64,000 nt of DNA, taken from contig NZ_QCZJ01000002.1 in NCBI RefSeq assembly GCF_003075435.1, positions 124,001-188,000 of the forward strand, given 5' to 3'. The notes below the pieces were generated by a model. It searched no databases, was not told the DNA's origin, and saw only the letters and a list, made by a program, of their open reading frames with translations. Made by a program: the position numbers and the translations under genes. Positions 23,605-33,403 of this stretch are shown here, in pieces. Numbering within the stretch: position 1 is the stretch's first letter; every line of letters begins with the position of its first letter. Source of the stretch: Terrimonas sp. (GTDB taxonomy: Bacteria > Bacteroidota > Bacteroidia > Chitinophagales > Chitinophagaceae).

Positions 23605-25797
23605 TTAAAAATTAGTAACTGTTATGCCTTTTAACTCACCCGTACCGTAAACATTAACCTGCCCGCTCATGATGCTGATACTGGCTTCTATACCCGCTTC
23701 TATAGTCATATCCTGAACATCTTTTCCTGCTATACTTCCATGCTCTTCCATTCCCTTATCGTTTACATTAAAACCTGCTCCCACTTTTACTTCTCCTGTA
23801 AGTTTAACATCTTTCACTCCCTGGCGGTTCATTTCTATTTCTATGGCTGCATCTATTTTGGCTTCCACTTTTAACGGGCCTTTTTCTATTTTATCACCCA
23901 AACTTTTCTCTGCACTAATTTTTATGGTGCTGCTTATGTAGGTATCGCCTTCGGCGCGTTGAAAATCATCTTCACGGGTGTATTGCAAAAATTTTACATC
24001 AAATGTTGAAGTCAAACGACTGCAGTTACTTGAAAATTTTACGATTACTAAATCCGTTTCGCTATTGTATTCACAATGCACGTCATCAAAATTTTGTAGC
24101 CTGTTTAACTCCGGCTCTTCATTAGTATCATTATTACAGGAATACTCATTGAGCGTTATGGAAACAAAAGGAAAACCTGAACCATAAGCCGGTGCGCCAA
24201 AACCTTTTTTCAGAAAGTTTAGCCATTCTATCTGGTAATTTAATTTAGCTACCTGAAATTCATCGGGCCACATCATATACATGGTATAGTGAGCCGATTC
24301 ATTGATCATTTCTTTTTTAAGTGTTAAAGCATCCAGGTACAGCGCCTGCAATCTGCCATTAATATCTTTAAGGTATTTATCCGTAGCAGCTTTGTATTTG
24401 GGACAATAGGTCTCATTGGCTCTGTGAGCACCGGTTTGGTCTTCGTCTTCTTTGCGCAGTTTTTTCATTTGTTCGTCATAAGCCTTTTTTAGCTGTAAGG
24501 ATTCCTGTGCGTAAAGGTTCAGGCGGGAACTATAGGCTTCCATTTTCCTTTGCAACATATCCATGCTTGCTTTTAATTTTTTCGTAGCCCTGGTGGCGTA
24601 CAGGGGTACTGCAAGCATTTGTCCATTTGCACCCGGGTTTGCCCGGGCCGATTTTATATAGGCCGCATTTTCGATCATCCTTTGTTGTTGTCCTTTCATG
24701 GCTGCATCTTCAGCATTTTTTTTCAGCTTCGATAAGCTGTTTATTTTGTCATCTACCTGTTCATAAAACAATTTCCATTCTGCTTCCGCATTTATACATC
24801 CAGGAGAACTCATGGGAAAAAACGGCGAACGAAATCCGTCTAAATTCAACACATCGGTTTTGCGGCGTGGGGGCAATACGTATTGGGTATGCAATAGTTT
24901 TTCGCCCAGCTTTGCCAGCTTTTCTTCTTTCTCCTGCGTATAGGTGTGTTGAATGGATTTTTTTACTGCATCTTTTGCCTTTTCAATATTTCCTTTGCTT
25001 TCCGCAAGAGCCGCTTTGGCCATATTGGCCTGGGGATGAAAAGGGTAAATCGCAATGGCGCTGTCTAAATATTTTTCCGCTTTTATAAGCTCACCCAATC
25101 CCAGCCAGGCCTGCCCCAGGTTGTTGAGCAGTGTACTGTTTTTGGGAAATTTTGCATTGAGGTTGTCAAGAATAGGAATAGCAAGATGCTCTCCATTCTG
25201 CAAGGAAAGCATAGCGGCATAGTTGCTGAGATTGTTGGTATTGGCAGGAGCATCGTTGCAGATTTTTCCCAGCACATACATTGCCATCTGCGGCTTTCCG
25301 GTTAGCCAAAATGCGACAGCCATATTCCCCGCTGCTGTGCTGCTTTTAGTGTTGGATTGGATATAGCTGTATATTTTATCACCCATTTTCACCAGTGCTG
25401 CATCAAGCGTTCCCATTATTTTTTTCTGGATGGCAGCAATATAGGTTTCCATACGGGCGTCAGTAACCGCTTTGGGTATGGAGGCTACACGCGCCGCATC
25501 TCTTTTGGGTACAACACGGTCTTCGTCCTCCCGGGCTTTAGCCAGTTGCCTGTCGGAAACTTTGGGCGGGTTTTTAAAGTCCGGCATTTTAATGCCCAGG
25601 CTGTCCATCATTTTTTTATCATCTTCGCTCAGCTCGCCCATCATCTTCTGTGCTTCTTTCATCATCTCCTCCCCGTTCGACCGGGTCATCCGGGCGGGCA
25701 TTTCTTTTTGTGTAGGAGGTTTTTCGGTTTGCTTTTTCTGTGCAAATACTGCACTTACAGCAAAGAGGATAATAACAATCAGTACTATTTTTTTCAT
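23605..25797 (-). CDS. Exported TPR-repeat protein
   Basis: 730 residues with a signal peptide (IVLIVIILFAVSAVFA before QKKQTEK). A methionine/lysine-rich helical part follows (EMMKEAQKMMGELSEDDKKMM). Tetratricopeptide repeats lie near residues 150-275 (NLSNYAAMLSLQNGEH, TLLNNLGQAWLGLGELIKAEKYLDSAI). Residues about 340-510 are long helices, likely coiled coil; the C-terminal 200 residues are beta-rich with pairs of alternating charged strands (KVEAKIDAAIEIEMNRQG, TIEAGIEASISIMSG). It is probably periplasmic and protein-binding. First gene of a two-gene operon. Confidence 0.72.
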   Translation of the reverse strand: MKKIVLIVIILFAVSAVFAQKKQTEKPPTQKEMPARMTRSNGEEMMKEAQKMMGELSEDDKKMMDSLGIKMPDFKNPPKVSDRQLAKAREDEDRVVPKRDAARVASIPKAVTDARMETYIAAIQKKIMGTLDAALVKMGDKIYSYIQSNTKSSTAAGNMAVAFWLTGKPQMAMYVLGKICNDAPANTNNLSNYAAMLSLQNGEHLAIPILDNLNAKFPKNSTLLNNLGQAWLGLGELIKAEKYLDSAIAIYPFHPQANMAKAALAESKGNIEKAKDAVKKSIQHTYTQEKEEKLAKLGEKLLHTQYVLPPRRKTDVLNLDGFRSPFFPMSSPGCINAEAEWKLFYEQVDDKINSLSKLKKNAEDAAMKGQQQRMIENAAYIKSARANPGANGQMLAVPLYATRATKKLKASMDMLQRKMEAYSSRLNLYAQESLQLKKAYDEQMKKLRKEDEDQTGAHRANETYCPKYKAATDKYLKDINGRLQALYLDALTLKKEMINESAHYTMYMMWPDEFQVAKLNYQIEWLNFLKKGFGAPAYGSGFPFVSITLNEYSCNNDTNEEPELNRLQNFDDVHCEYNSETDLVIVKFSSNCSRLTSTFDVKFLQYTREDDFQRAEGDTYISSTIKISAEKSLGDKIEKGPLKVEAKIDAAIEIEMNRQGVKDVKLTGEVKVGAGFNVNDKGMEEHGSIAGKDVQDMTIEAGIEASISIMSGQVNVYGTGELKGITVTNF

Positions 25798-26115
25798 GAC
25801 TTTAATTTTATATCACTATTGCCTGATAAATTGTAATAAGCGTTTGAAATCCGGGTAATCGCCTCACCCCGGCCCTCTCCTCGCGGAGAGGGAGCAGAAC
25901 CTGCTATGACAAAGGATTTGAGTGATTTCATAATATTTTTAGTCGGACAATAATGATCTTTTATAATAGTTGTATCAATGTCGTTTCCGTAAGCTTAATC
26001 ATCCTCATAAAAGTTTTTATAGTCAGCAATACAGAGCATTATCGAATTGTTACCGGCTTGAGGCAATCAACGGCTTAGTCTTAAAAAACTATATATTCTT
26101 AAGGAAACAATATGA
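25798..26115. other. Intergenic region with REP-like palindrome
   Basis: 318 nt between a leftward promoter end and the 3' end of a lipoprotein gene. It holds the palindrome CCCTCTCC-TCGC-GGAGAGGG (25873-25892) preceded by CCTCACCCCGG, the shape of a dispersed REP-like repeat. No gene was seen. Confidence 0.6.
25862..25896. repeat. REP-like palindromic repeat
   Basis: 8-bp perfect arms CCCTCTCC and GGAGAGGG around TCGC, with a CCTCACCCCGG head. The GC content is far above its AT-rich surroundings. Only one copy is in this window. Confidence 0.6.
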
Positions 26116-26850
26116 TTACTTATTATAAAAAGGATTCCCACCAATAAAAACCAATTCACTGGTGGCAGTCACCTTATTGCTCATTACGCCGCTGAATGCT
26201 TTGGTAATTTTCCTGCCGTCAGTATAATTCAGTATCAGCGTAAAATTTTTTATTTCGTAGGTGCCGCTTCCCGGGGCCCTGTCAGGATATTGATCAGGCA
26301 TGGTAAAATTGGTAACGAATGCACCCATATCATTGAAAGTGCCATTAGCCGTAAACTCAATCATTGGCTGTGCCTGGTTGGCACTATAAGAATAATTGCC
26401 GCTGGTTGACCAGCCCGGTATACCATTAACATATTTGCCGGAAAGCTTTACCCCATCCACTGAAGCCAGCTTATATAAACGGTTGGTATGGCCGACTTTT
26501 TCCAATTCAGTTTCGCTTATCTTTTTTACCTCGATGGTTTCATAGGGGTTGGTAAAAGCTCCTGTATTGCCGTTCATGGTAAAAGTTCCCCAGGTACCAC
26601 CGGACTGATTTTTGGAAAAGTTCAGGAAACCTTCTCCCGGAAGCTGGTTGAAATAATCTCCGTTGGGCATTACAATCTTCCAGTCTATGTTAGACCAGTT
26701 GCCTGTTGAACCGGTTTTAAGTCCCATCCATATCTCAAAAGCCGGCTTACCGCCACCGGTATCATTATCGTCAGTTGATTTTTCGCAGGAGCCGTTTATG
26801 AATGTGAGCATTGTCAGTGCGAGCATCATTATTTGTTTCGTGATATTCAT
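26116..26850 (-). CDS. Lipoprotein of unknown function
   Basis: 244 residues from ATG 26850 (MNITKQIMMLALTML); the frame opens six codons earlier. The signal ends in FINGSC, with the acylated cysteine near residue 22, followed by an Asp/Gly-rich linker (EKSTDDNDTGGGKP). The mature part is beta-rich and full of Asn, Gly and aromatic residues, typical of surface-exposed Bacteroidota lipoproteins. No family recognised. It is divergent from a TPR histidine kinase gene, which may control it. Confidence 0.7.
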   Translation of the reverse strand: MNITKQIMMLALTMLTFINGSCEKSTDDNDTGGGKPAFEIWMGLKTGSTGNWSNIDWKIVMPNGDYFNQLPGEGFLNFSKNQSGGTWGTFTMNGNTGAFTNPYETIEVKKISETELEKVGHTNRLYKLASVDGVKLSGKYVNGIPGWSTSGNYSYSANQAQPMIEFTANGTFNDMGAFVTNFTMPDQYPDRAPGSGTYEIKNFTLILNYTDGRKITKAFSGVMSNKVTATSELVFIGGNPFYNK

Positions 26851-27005
26851 AATAAAAGGTTTAAGCATTAAAACATTTTTTTTACGGTGTAAAATTGTTC
26901 TATTTTAATACCGGCATCAATCCCTGAAAAAGTGGTTTCTGGCTGAGGAAAAAATCACCTGAAAAAGGGATTGATCAGGGTATTTAACTAATATTAATTT
27001 GCAGG

Positions 27006-28973
27006 ATGAGCGTACGGCCTTTTATTTTAGCTTTTTGTTTTTTGTATACGGCTGCCGGATTCGGACAGGGTGTATATGTAAATGAATGGAAAGCCATCAT
27101 TCAGCAGAACAGGGAGGACAGTGCAAGCGCATCGGCCTACAACTGGTTAGTGTTTATGGGAAAAGATTATGGTATTCCTTATACTGATACCGATGCCATG
27201 ATTGACAAAGTCCTGCAAATAAGTGAACACATTCATAATAAAACACAATCCTCCTTTGCATTGCTGAACCAGGCTTTAAAAATGTCAGGTAACGGAAAAT
27301 ATGATACTGCACTGTATACTGCCAATACTGCAAAAGATATTTTAAGCCAAACGGATACTTTAAAAAACGATGCGCTGTTATCTGTTTATTATTTTACTAA
27401 AGGGATGATACTGTTGCCGCAGGGATCATTTAAAGAAGAGACCTTAGCCAGTTTTTTAAAAGCGCTCACATTATCCAAAAAAACAAACCATCCTTATCTT
27501 ACTGCGGTTTGTTACAGTGCTGTGAGCAAGGCTTACAGTTATCTCCGGCAGTTTGAACATGAAATTGATAACAATAAAGCCTTCCTGGCTTTTGCGCTCA
27601 GCGCCCCGGTGGATTCTTTAATTCTTGCAAAAGCCTATAATAACGCTGGCGCTGCTTACCTGAATGCGGGTGATAAAACCAATGCTGCAAAATATTTCAA
27701 CGACTTTGAGCAACTGCTTCCACGACTGCAAAGCCCTTACCTGGTATGGTTGTCTTACAACAATAAAGCGCACCGCCTGATGGAAGACGGGCAATACAGC
27801 CAGTCCGCGGCAAATGCTTTGCAGGGAATTGAAATTGCAAAAGCAAACAACTTATCACCTTTTGATAAGCTGGCTACTTACTATCTTTTAGGGTATACAC
27901 ATTACTTAAACAACGATTTTACAAAAAGCAGATCGTACATGGATACCACTTATATGATCGCGGAAGGAGTGGGGTCAAAAGAATATGTAATGTATGCGGC
28001 AAGCGGTATGGCAGAAATTGAAGGTAAGCTTGGCAATTATAAATCAGCCGCGGAATATTTAATGCTGCAGTTGCAATTGTCTGATAGTATTTCTAATGAG
28101 CGATCAAAGATCAATGCCAATTTTTTACATATTGAATATCAATCGGCGCAAAAAGAAGCGCAGATAAAACTACAGGAAGCAAGCATCAGTAAAAAAAATA
28201 TACTTAATTATATTTTATTTGGAAGTGCCATAGCATTGGCTGCTATATTATTGCTCTCTTACCGCAACTATAGCAGTCGCCAGAAGCTGCAGCAACAGCG
28301 CATTGCAGAGCTGGAAACCGAGAAACAATTATTAGCCACACAATCGCTGCTCAAAGGCCAGGAAGATGAACGCAGCCGCATGGCTAAAGACCTGCACGAT
28401 GGATTAGGCGGGATGCTGAGCGGCGTAAAACTACAATTAGGAGCCATGAAAGGTAATCTGATATTAACAGAAGAGAACGGCATACTGTTCAACAATGCCC
28501 TTCACAAATTAGATGAATCCATATCAGAAATGCGCAGGGTAGCGCACAATATGATGCCGGAAGCATTGATAAAGCTGGGGTTGCAGCAGGCCTTGCAGGA
28601 TTATTGTGATGGCATTAACGCGTCGCGTACACTTACCGTAAATACGGGATTCTACGGGCTGGAGCACAGGATGGATGCAGCCACGGAGGTAACGGTATAC
28701 CGTATTGTACAGGAGCTGGTGAACAATGCGGTAAAGCATGCGGCGGCATCAAACGTGCTGGTACAGGTAATGCGGCAGGATCAGTCGCTGAATATTACCG
28801 TGGAAGACAACGGCAAAGGCTTTGATGCCACTCATTGGAAGGAAAAGCATACTGCAGGTTTGCAGAATATACTTTCGAGGGTGCGTTACCTGGGAGGGCG
28901 TATGGATATCCAATCGCAGTCCGGCAAAGGCACTTCGGTGTTTGTGGAATGTATAATTGAAAGCAATGGATAA
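27006..28973 (+). CDS. TPR-containing NarL-type sensor histidine kinase
   Basis: 655 residues: signal peptide, about 370 residues of TPR-like helical repeats in the periplasm (SYNNKAHRLMEDGQYSQSAANALQG, YYLLGYTHYLNND), a membrane helix near 400-420 (ILNYILFGSAIALAAILLL), a coiled coil, a HisKA_3 dimerisation domain with phosphoacceptor H464 in MAKDLHDGLGGMLSGVK, and an HATPase_c domain with N-box ELVNNAVKHA and G-box DNGKGFD. It phosphorylates the NarL-type regulator encoded next, whose ATG overlaps its end by 8 nt. The ligand is unknown. Confidence 0.93.
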   Translation: MSVRPFILAFCFLYTAAGFGQGVYVNEWKAIIQQNREDSASASAYNWLVFMGKDYGIPYTDTDAMIDKVLQISEHIHNKTQSSFALLNQALKMSGNGKYDTALYTANTAKDILSQTDTLKNDALLSVYYFTKGMILLPQGSFKEETLASFLKALTLSKKTNHPYLTAVCYSAVSKAYSYLRQFEHEIDNNKAFLAFALSAPVDSLILAKAYNNAGAAYLNAGDKTNAAKYFNDFEQLLPRLQSPYLVWLSYNNKAHRLMEDGQYSQSAANALQGIEIAKANNLSPFDKLATYYLLGYTHYLNNDFTKSRSYMDTTYMIAEGVGSKEYVMYAASGMAEIEGKLGNYKSAAEYLMLQLQLSDSISNERSKINANFLHIEYQSAQKEAQIKLQEASISKKNILNYILFGSAIALAAILLLSYRNYSSRQKLQQQRIAELETEKQLLATQSLLKGQEDERSRMAKDLHDGLGGMLSGVKLQLGAMKGNLILTEENGILFNNALHKLDESISEMRRVAHNMMPEALIKLGLQQALQDYCDGINASRTLTVNTGFYGLEHRMDAATEVTVYRIVQELVNNAVKHAAASNVLVQVMRQDQSLNITVEDNGKGFDATHWKEKHTAGLQNILSRVRYLGGRMDIQSQSGKGTSVFVECIIESNG

Positions 28974-29589
28974 AATAAAAATACTGGTAACAGACGATCA
29001 CCCGATGGTGCTGGAAGGAATGCAGACCATGCTTTCGCAGATAGGATTTGTTGTTATAACCGGGCTTGCCCGCAACGCTTACGAAGCGATGGAGCTGATA
29101 AAAGCAAACCTACCGCATATTGTTATTACAGATATCAGTATGCCTGAAATAAGCGGTATAGCGTTCGCGGCAAAGATCAAAAATGAATATCCCGGGGTAA
29201 AGATCATTGCCATGAGTACATTTAACGAGCGTAGTTATATTTCCCAAATGGTGCAAAACGGGGCATCGGGCTATATACTCAAAAGCGCGGCTAAGGAAGA
29301 AATAGAAGAAGCCATACTTACCGTATACGAAGGGAAATTATATATGAGCGTGGAATTGGAACTGAACAAAAAAGAACAACAGGAAATAAATAAAATCCCC
29401 ATCCTCACCAGCCGCGAAAAAGAAGTGCTGGCATTGATAGCCGAAGGCTTTACCAATCCGCAAATTGCTGCAAAATTATTTGTAAGCCCTTACACGGTTG
29501 ACAGCCACCGCAAAAACCTGCTTACCAAATTTGAAGTGAACAATACAGCCGGCTTGATTAAGCTAGCTGCCAAATATGGATTGGTATAG
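28966..29589 (+). CDS. NarL/FixJ-type response regulator
   Basis: About 207 residues from ATG 28966 (MDKIKILVTDDHP). The receiver domain carries the acidic pair DD at 9-10, phosphoacceptor Asp in IVITDISMPE, and lysine in YILKSAAKEE. The C-terminal LuxR helix-turn-helix reads LTSREKEVLALIAEGFTNPQIA and TVDSHRKNLLTKF. It overlaps and is the partner of the TPR kinase. Targets unknown. Confidence 0.94.
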   Translation: MDKIKILVTDDHPMVLEGMQTMLSQIGFVVITGLARNAYEAMELIKANLPHIVITDISMPEISGIAFAAKIKNEYPGVKIIAMSTFNERSYISQMVQNGASGYILKSAAKEEIEEAILTVYEGKLYMSVELELNKKEQQEINKIPILTSREKEVLALIAEGFTNPQIAAKLFVSPYTVDSHRKNLLTKFEVNNTAGLIKLAAKYGLV

Positions 29590-29877
29590 CTAAGCATTAT
29601 AAAAGTTACAGGAGGTTTGCTTTTAGAAAAATGGAAGGTAATCTCAATTTTCGGAAGCTGCGTGAGACGCTTTACCCGCCGCAGGATACTTCCCATTCAA
29701 GAAATTAATATAAGTAACAGCCGGCAGCAGGCCTGACAATGCACAAGACAATGCTACCAAACCTGCGGCAGGGCGGTATATTAAAAATAAGGCAAGAGAA
29801 GTAATTTTGAGGCACAGGTCAGGAGAGTTGTGCCAGTAAGGTTCAAAAAAAATCCACACATAAAACAATGATTATGG

Positions 29878-32800
29878 TTACCTCACCAATTTTGTTTGTG
29901 CCGCATTAGTTGCAGCATCTTTTAATACAATGTTCAGGGCGCCATCTTTTCTCACGGTCCGGTCTATTATAAAGCTGATCTGGTAAACACCTGGCGTAAC
30001 ATCCATCAGTACCTCTTTCTCTCCGATGGTAAGTTGTTTATTTCCCTTCCAGGCGGTTAAACCTGCAGTAGAGTTCAGACCCAAGGCTACATTACCATTA
30101 CTCAGCACATCTATTTTAAAGGTAACGGCACTGTATCTTTTGTTTGAGCCGCCGTCAATCAGGGGAAGTTCCCCGATAGGTAAATCTCCCGACACTTTAC
30201 TATATACAGGTGTAGTGCTTATTTTTTTATCCGCTGAAATTATTGAAGCTACTCCGGCCTGCTGTACCTTTTTATTAATCTCGCTATTCGCACTAACCGC
30301 TTCCCAGTACCGTACGTTTCTTGCTGTAGGCACGCGGAATTTTCCTGTCTCGCCAAGTTTTGTAAGGTATCCTATCAGGTCTACAAACTCTTTTCGTGTA
30401 AGCCTTGCTGTTAGCCCCGGTGCCATCAATGATCCGGGAATTTTTTCCAGGTTTGTTACCTGGCTCCTGGGTATAGCAACTTCTTTTCCTGCCATATCCC
30501 GAACAACTACTTCAGTATTACCATTCGCGACTATATAGCCCAATACATCGGTTTTGTCTTTCTTCAACACGCGGTGTAATTCATATCCTTCTTTAATAGA
30601 CTGGTTAGGATATATTACAGACTTTATAATCGTTTCCACCGGGGAGCTGGTACCCAGGCTGCTGAGATCAGGTCCTATCAGTCCGCCTGCACCACCAATA
30701 GCGTGGCAAGACATACAGGCAGTTTTACGAAAAACAATTTCTCCTGCTTCAGGATTTGCAGTGGCGAGTACCTGGTTTTTAAGCTCACTAATTTGCTGGG
30801 CGTTTAATTGTTGCGGCATCAATTCAACAGGAAGTTTCCCTGCGGATGTTTCCAGCAATTGTTTGAGTTGTACTACATCTTTTGCCTGTTGCCTGTTTCC
30901 CGGTACTTTTTGCTCTAAGGTTTTTCTTGCTGATGCAGCAATGGCCGGAGATATTTTTTTATTACTTAGTTCCTGTGCCAATACAGCAATGCCATCTTTG
31001 TTGGTTATAAATGCCTGTACCAGGGAATTAATATCTGCATTGCCGGGTAATTTTTGTAAAAGGTCAACCGATATTTTTGCTGCTTCCGGCAGATTTACTG
31101 CAACAAGCCGGGCAGCTGCAAGCGTGCGCAGTTCATTGGAATTTTTTGGACCGGTTAGCTGCACCAGTAATTGTTGAGCGCTTTCAGGATTTATATTAAC
31201 CAGTGCGCCTAATGCCGCTTTTTTAATATCATTGTTGCCGGTTTGTGTAAGCCCTGATAAGGTAGTTTTTGCTTTTTCTAACTGCCAGTATCCGGATAAA
31301 TCTATAGCAGTTAACGCAATGGATGGATCCTCGTGACCAATTAAATGAATGATTCTTTCTAACTCTTGCGCAGGCATAATTTTTCTGTCGCGGGATGCAT
31401 TTTGGAGTACGGCGAGCTGCCCGGCAAGTTCATCATGGTTGGTATTGTTAGCCGCCAGGTTCAATATACGGTCCAAGTCCTGCGGTGATGCCCATTTGGC
31501 AAAAGCAGTCAATACCTCTTTTTTATATTTTTCAGGCAGTTTTTTTTGCTCGTAAAATGAAATCAATGCAGAGATGGCATAAGGATTATTCAACGATTTT
31601 AAGGCAAATACGGTTTTCAGATCGTCTCCCAGGAAATGCTGATCTGCTTTTACACGAGGCAGCCATTGCTGTTCCAGTTCACGCACCGTTTGCCATAATG
31701 CATAATCCAGAAATTCATCCATAGGTTTATCCAGCACCGTTAATGCCAGGCGTGCTGCTTCAGCCGTTTGCAGTTTTCTTAATGTTATTACAGCTTCCAG
31801 CCGCACAACAGGATGCTCATCAGCCACAGCCTTGGTTAAGAGTGTATCTGTTTGAGGAATTTTATCATTCCACGCTCTGAGTGTTCTTAATGCTGCCGCC
31901 CTTGCGCCGTGTTGCTTCGCACTCAGCAATTGCAGTAATAGTGGTTCGTTTATTACATTTAAAGTCTGGTAAGTCCACAATGCTTCCAAAAGATGGTGTT
32001 CATATTCCGCATCGCTTTTGTCGAGTTGAGCAACCCAATTTTCTAATGCCGGCACTACTGCTGCCGCATCTTTAGCTTTTAAAACCTGCTTTGCCTGTGA
32101 GCGGGTCCAATCTTCCGGTTGTTTCAGGGCATCGAGCAGATCATTAACACTGGCTTTTGTAAGTTGAGGTTTTTGCACCAGTGGCCTGTTTTTTGCAACA
32201 ATGCGCCAGATGCGGCCATGCTCCTGGTCTCTACGGGGATCAAAAAAATCAACTTCGCCATGTTGAATAATCGGGTTGTACCAGTCTGCCACATAAATAG
32301 CGCCATCAGGACCAATGGAAATGTCAACCGGTCTGAAAGCAACATTGTCACTCCAAAGCAGATCTTCCGCCTGCTTCGATATAAATCCACTGCCTTGTTC
32401 CTCCAGTTTAAAACGGCTGATCCTGTTAGCCCGGAAATCGTTGGTAAGTAAATCACCGTTTACAGATTCCGGCAAATGACGCCCGGATACAATATCCAAT
32501 CCGCTGAACTTAGGTTGTCCCGGATTCAGCCCGCGTACGATTCTTTCTGCACCAGGCGAAGTAACAAAAGTGGCGCCATCAAAAGCATAGTTGATACCGT
32601 CTGATCCTGCTCCGTCTGTTAATAGTGACTGACCCCAGCGGTTAAACTGAAGTCCCCAGGGATTAATCAATCCTTTAGCATAAATATTGAGGTCAAGCGT
32701 GGCAGGATCTAACTGCCAAACGCCGCCGCCATCAAGCTTTTTTAAACCAGCAGGTGTTTCAATACTGCTGTAGATATAGATGGATTGATTAAAATAAAAC

Positions 32801-33351
32801 TGTCCTTCGGGGCCCCAGCGAAAAGTATGAATCAAATGGTGGGTATCCGCTGTGCCGAAGCCATTTAATATTCGCTTCCTTTCATCTGCTTTACCATCAC
32901 CATCCGTATCTTTCAAAAAAAGTATTTCTGTAGCATTGGCTACATATACTCCGCCATCACCAGGCAAAATACCGGTGGGTGTTTGCAATCCTTCTGCAAA
33001 AATGGTTGACTTGTCAGCTTTACCATCGCCATCTGTATCTTCAAGAACGAAAATTTTATCGTTGGCAGTCTCACCTGTTTTGGTGTGGGGGTAAGCTGTG
33101 CTGGATACGATCCATAGCCTGCCTTCAGCATCCCAATTCATCTGAATCGGTTTCACTACCATAGGATCTGTTGCAAACAGGCTGATCTCGTACCCGTCTG
33201 CCACATGAAAAGAAGCCAGTTCTTTTTCCGGATCAGGACCAGGATTTTCTTTATAATAGCCACGTTTTACAAGAGAAGTTGTAACAACGATGATAAACAA
33301 AACTGCGGAAAGAATAAAATACTTATGCTTATAAAAAGGAATTGTTTTCAT
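29878..33351 (-). CDS. PVC-type dehydrogenase/haem protein: beta-propeller, HEAT repeats, cytochrome c
   Basis: About 1157 residues from ATG 33351 (MKTIPFYKHKYFILSA), with one N-terminal membrane anchor. Residues about 40-410 form the Piru_Ver_Nterm/NHL-like propeller (YEISLFATDPMVVKPIQM, VLEDTDGDGKADKSTIF, DISIGPDGAIYVADWYNPI). HEAT-like repeats fill about 430-830. A single-haem cytochrome c domain follows with CMSCH in FRKTACMSCHAIGG and LIGPDLSSLG. A beta-sandwich ends the protein. Such proteins are common in Planctomycetes and Bacteroidota near sugar-degrading genes; they are thought to oxidise sugars or polyols in the periplasm, unproven. It is 53 nt after the SGNH hydrolase gene. Confidence 0.88.
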   Translation of the reverse strand: MKTIPFYKHKYFILSAVLFIIVVTTSLVKRGYYKENPGPDPEKELASFHVADGYEISLFATDPMVVKPIQMNWDAEGRLWIVSSTAYPHTKTGETANDKIFVLEDTDGDGKADKSTIFAEGLQTPTGILPGDGGVYVANATEILFLKDTDGDGKADERKRILNGFGTADTHHLIHTFRWGPEGQFYFNQSIYIYSSIETPAGLKKLDGGGVWQLDPATLDLNIYAKGLINPWGLQFNRWGQSLLTDGAGSDGINYAFDGATFVTSPGAERIVRGLNPGQPKFSGLDIVSGRHLPESVNGDLLTNDFRANRISRFKLEEQGSGFISKQAEDLLWSDNVAFRPVDISIGPDGAIYVADWYNPIIQHGEVDFFDPRRDQEHGRIWRIVAKNRPLVQKPQLTKASVNDLLDALKQPEDWTRSQAKQVLKAKDAAAVVPALENWVAQLDKSDAEYEHHLLEALWTYQTLNVINEPLLLQLLSAKQHGARAAALRTLRAWNDKIPQTDTLLTKAVADEHPVVRLEAVITLRKLQTAEAARLALTVLDKPMDEFLDYALWQTVRELEQQWLPRVKADQHFLGDDLKTVFALKSLNNPYAISALISFYEQKKLPEKYKKEVLTAFAKWASPQDLDRILNLAANNTNHDELAGQLAVLQNASRDRKIMPAQELERIIHLIGHEDPSIALTAIDLSGYWQLEKAKTTLSGLTQTGNNDIKKAALGALVNINPESAQQLLVQLTGPKNSNELRTLAAARLVAVNLPEAAKISVDLLQKLPGNADINSLVQAFITNKDGIAVLAQELSNKKISPAIAASARKTLEQKVPGNRQQAKDVVQLKQLLETSAGKLPVELMPQQLNAQQISELKNQVLATANPEAGEIVFRKTACMSCHAIGGAGGLIGPDLSSLGTSSPVETIIKSVIYPNQSIKEGYELHRVLKKDKTDVLGYIVANGNTEVVVRDMAGKEVAIPRSQVTNLEKIPGSLMAPGLTARLTRKEFVDLIGYLTKLGETGKFRVPTARNVRYWEAVSANSEINKKVQQAGVASIISADKKISTTPVYSKVSGDLPIGELPLIDGGSNKRYSAVTFKIDVLSNGNVALGLNSTAGLTAWKGNKQLTIGEKEVLMDVTPGVYQISFIIDRTVRKDGALNIVLKDAATNAAQTKLVR

Positions 33352-33403
33352 TTGTATGTTTCTTTTAAACACTATAGTCTGCAATCAGTAAATGCGTACT
33401 GTA

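Noticed and set aside
25357-25836. Forward frame of 159 codons opposite the TPR gene
   Set aside because: His/Phe-rich shadow of the well-supported TPR protein on the other strand.
30554-31177. Forward frame of 207 codons opposite the haem protein
   Set aside because: Ser/Cys-rich shadow of the HEAT-repeat region, whose reading is supported by domains.
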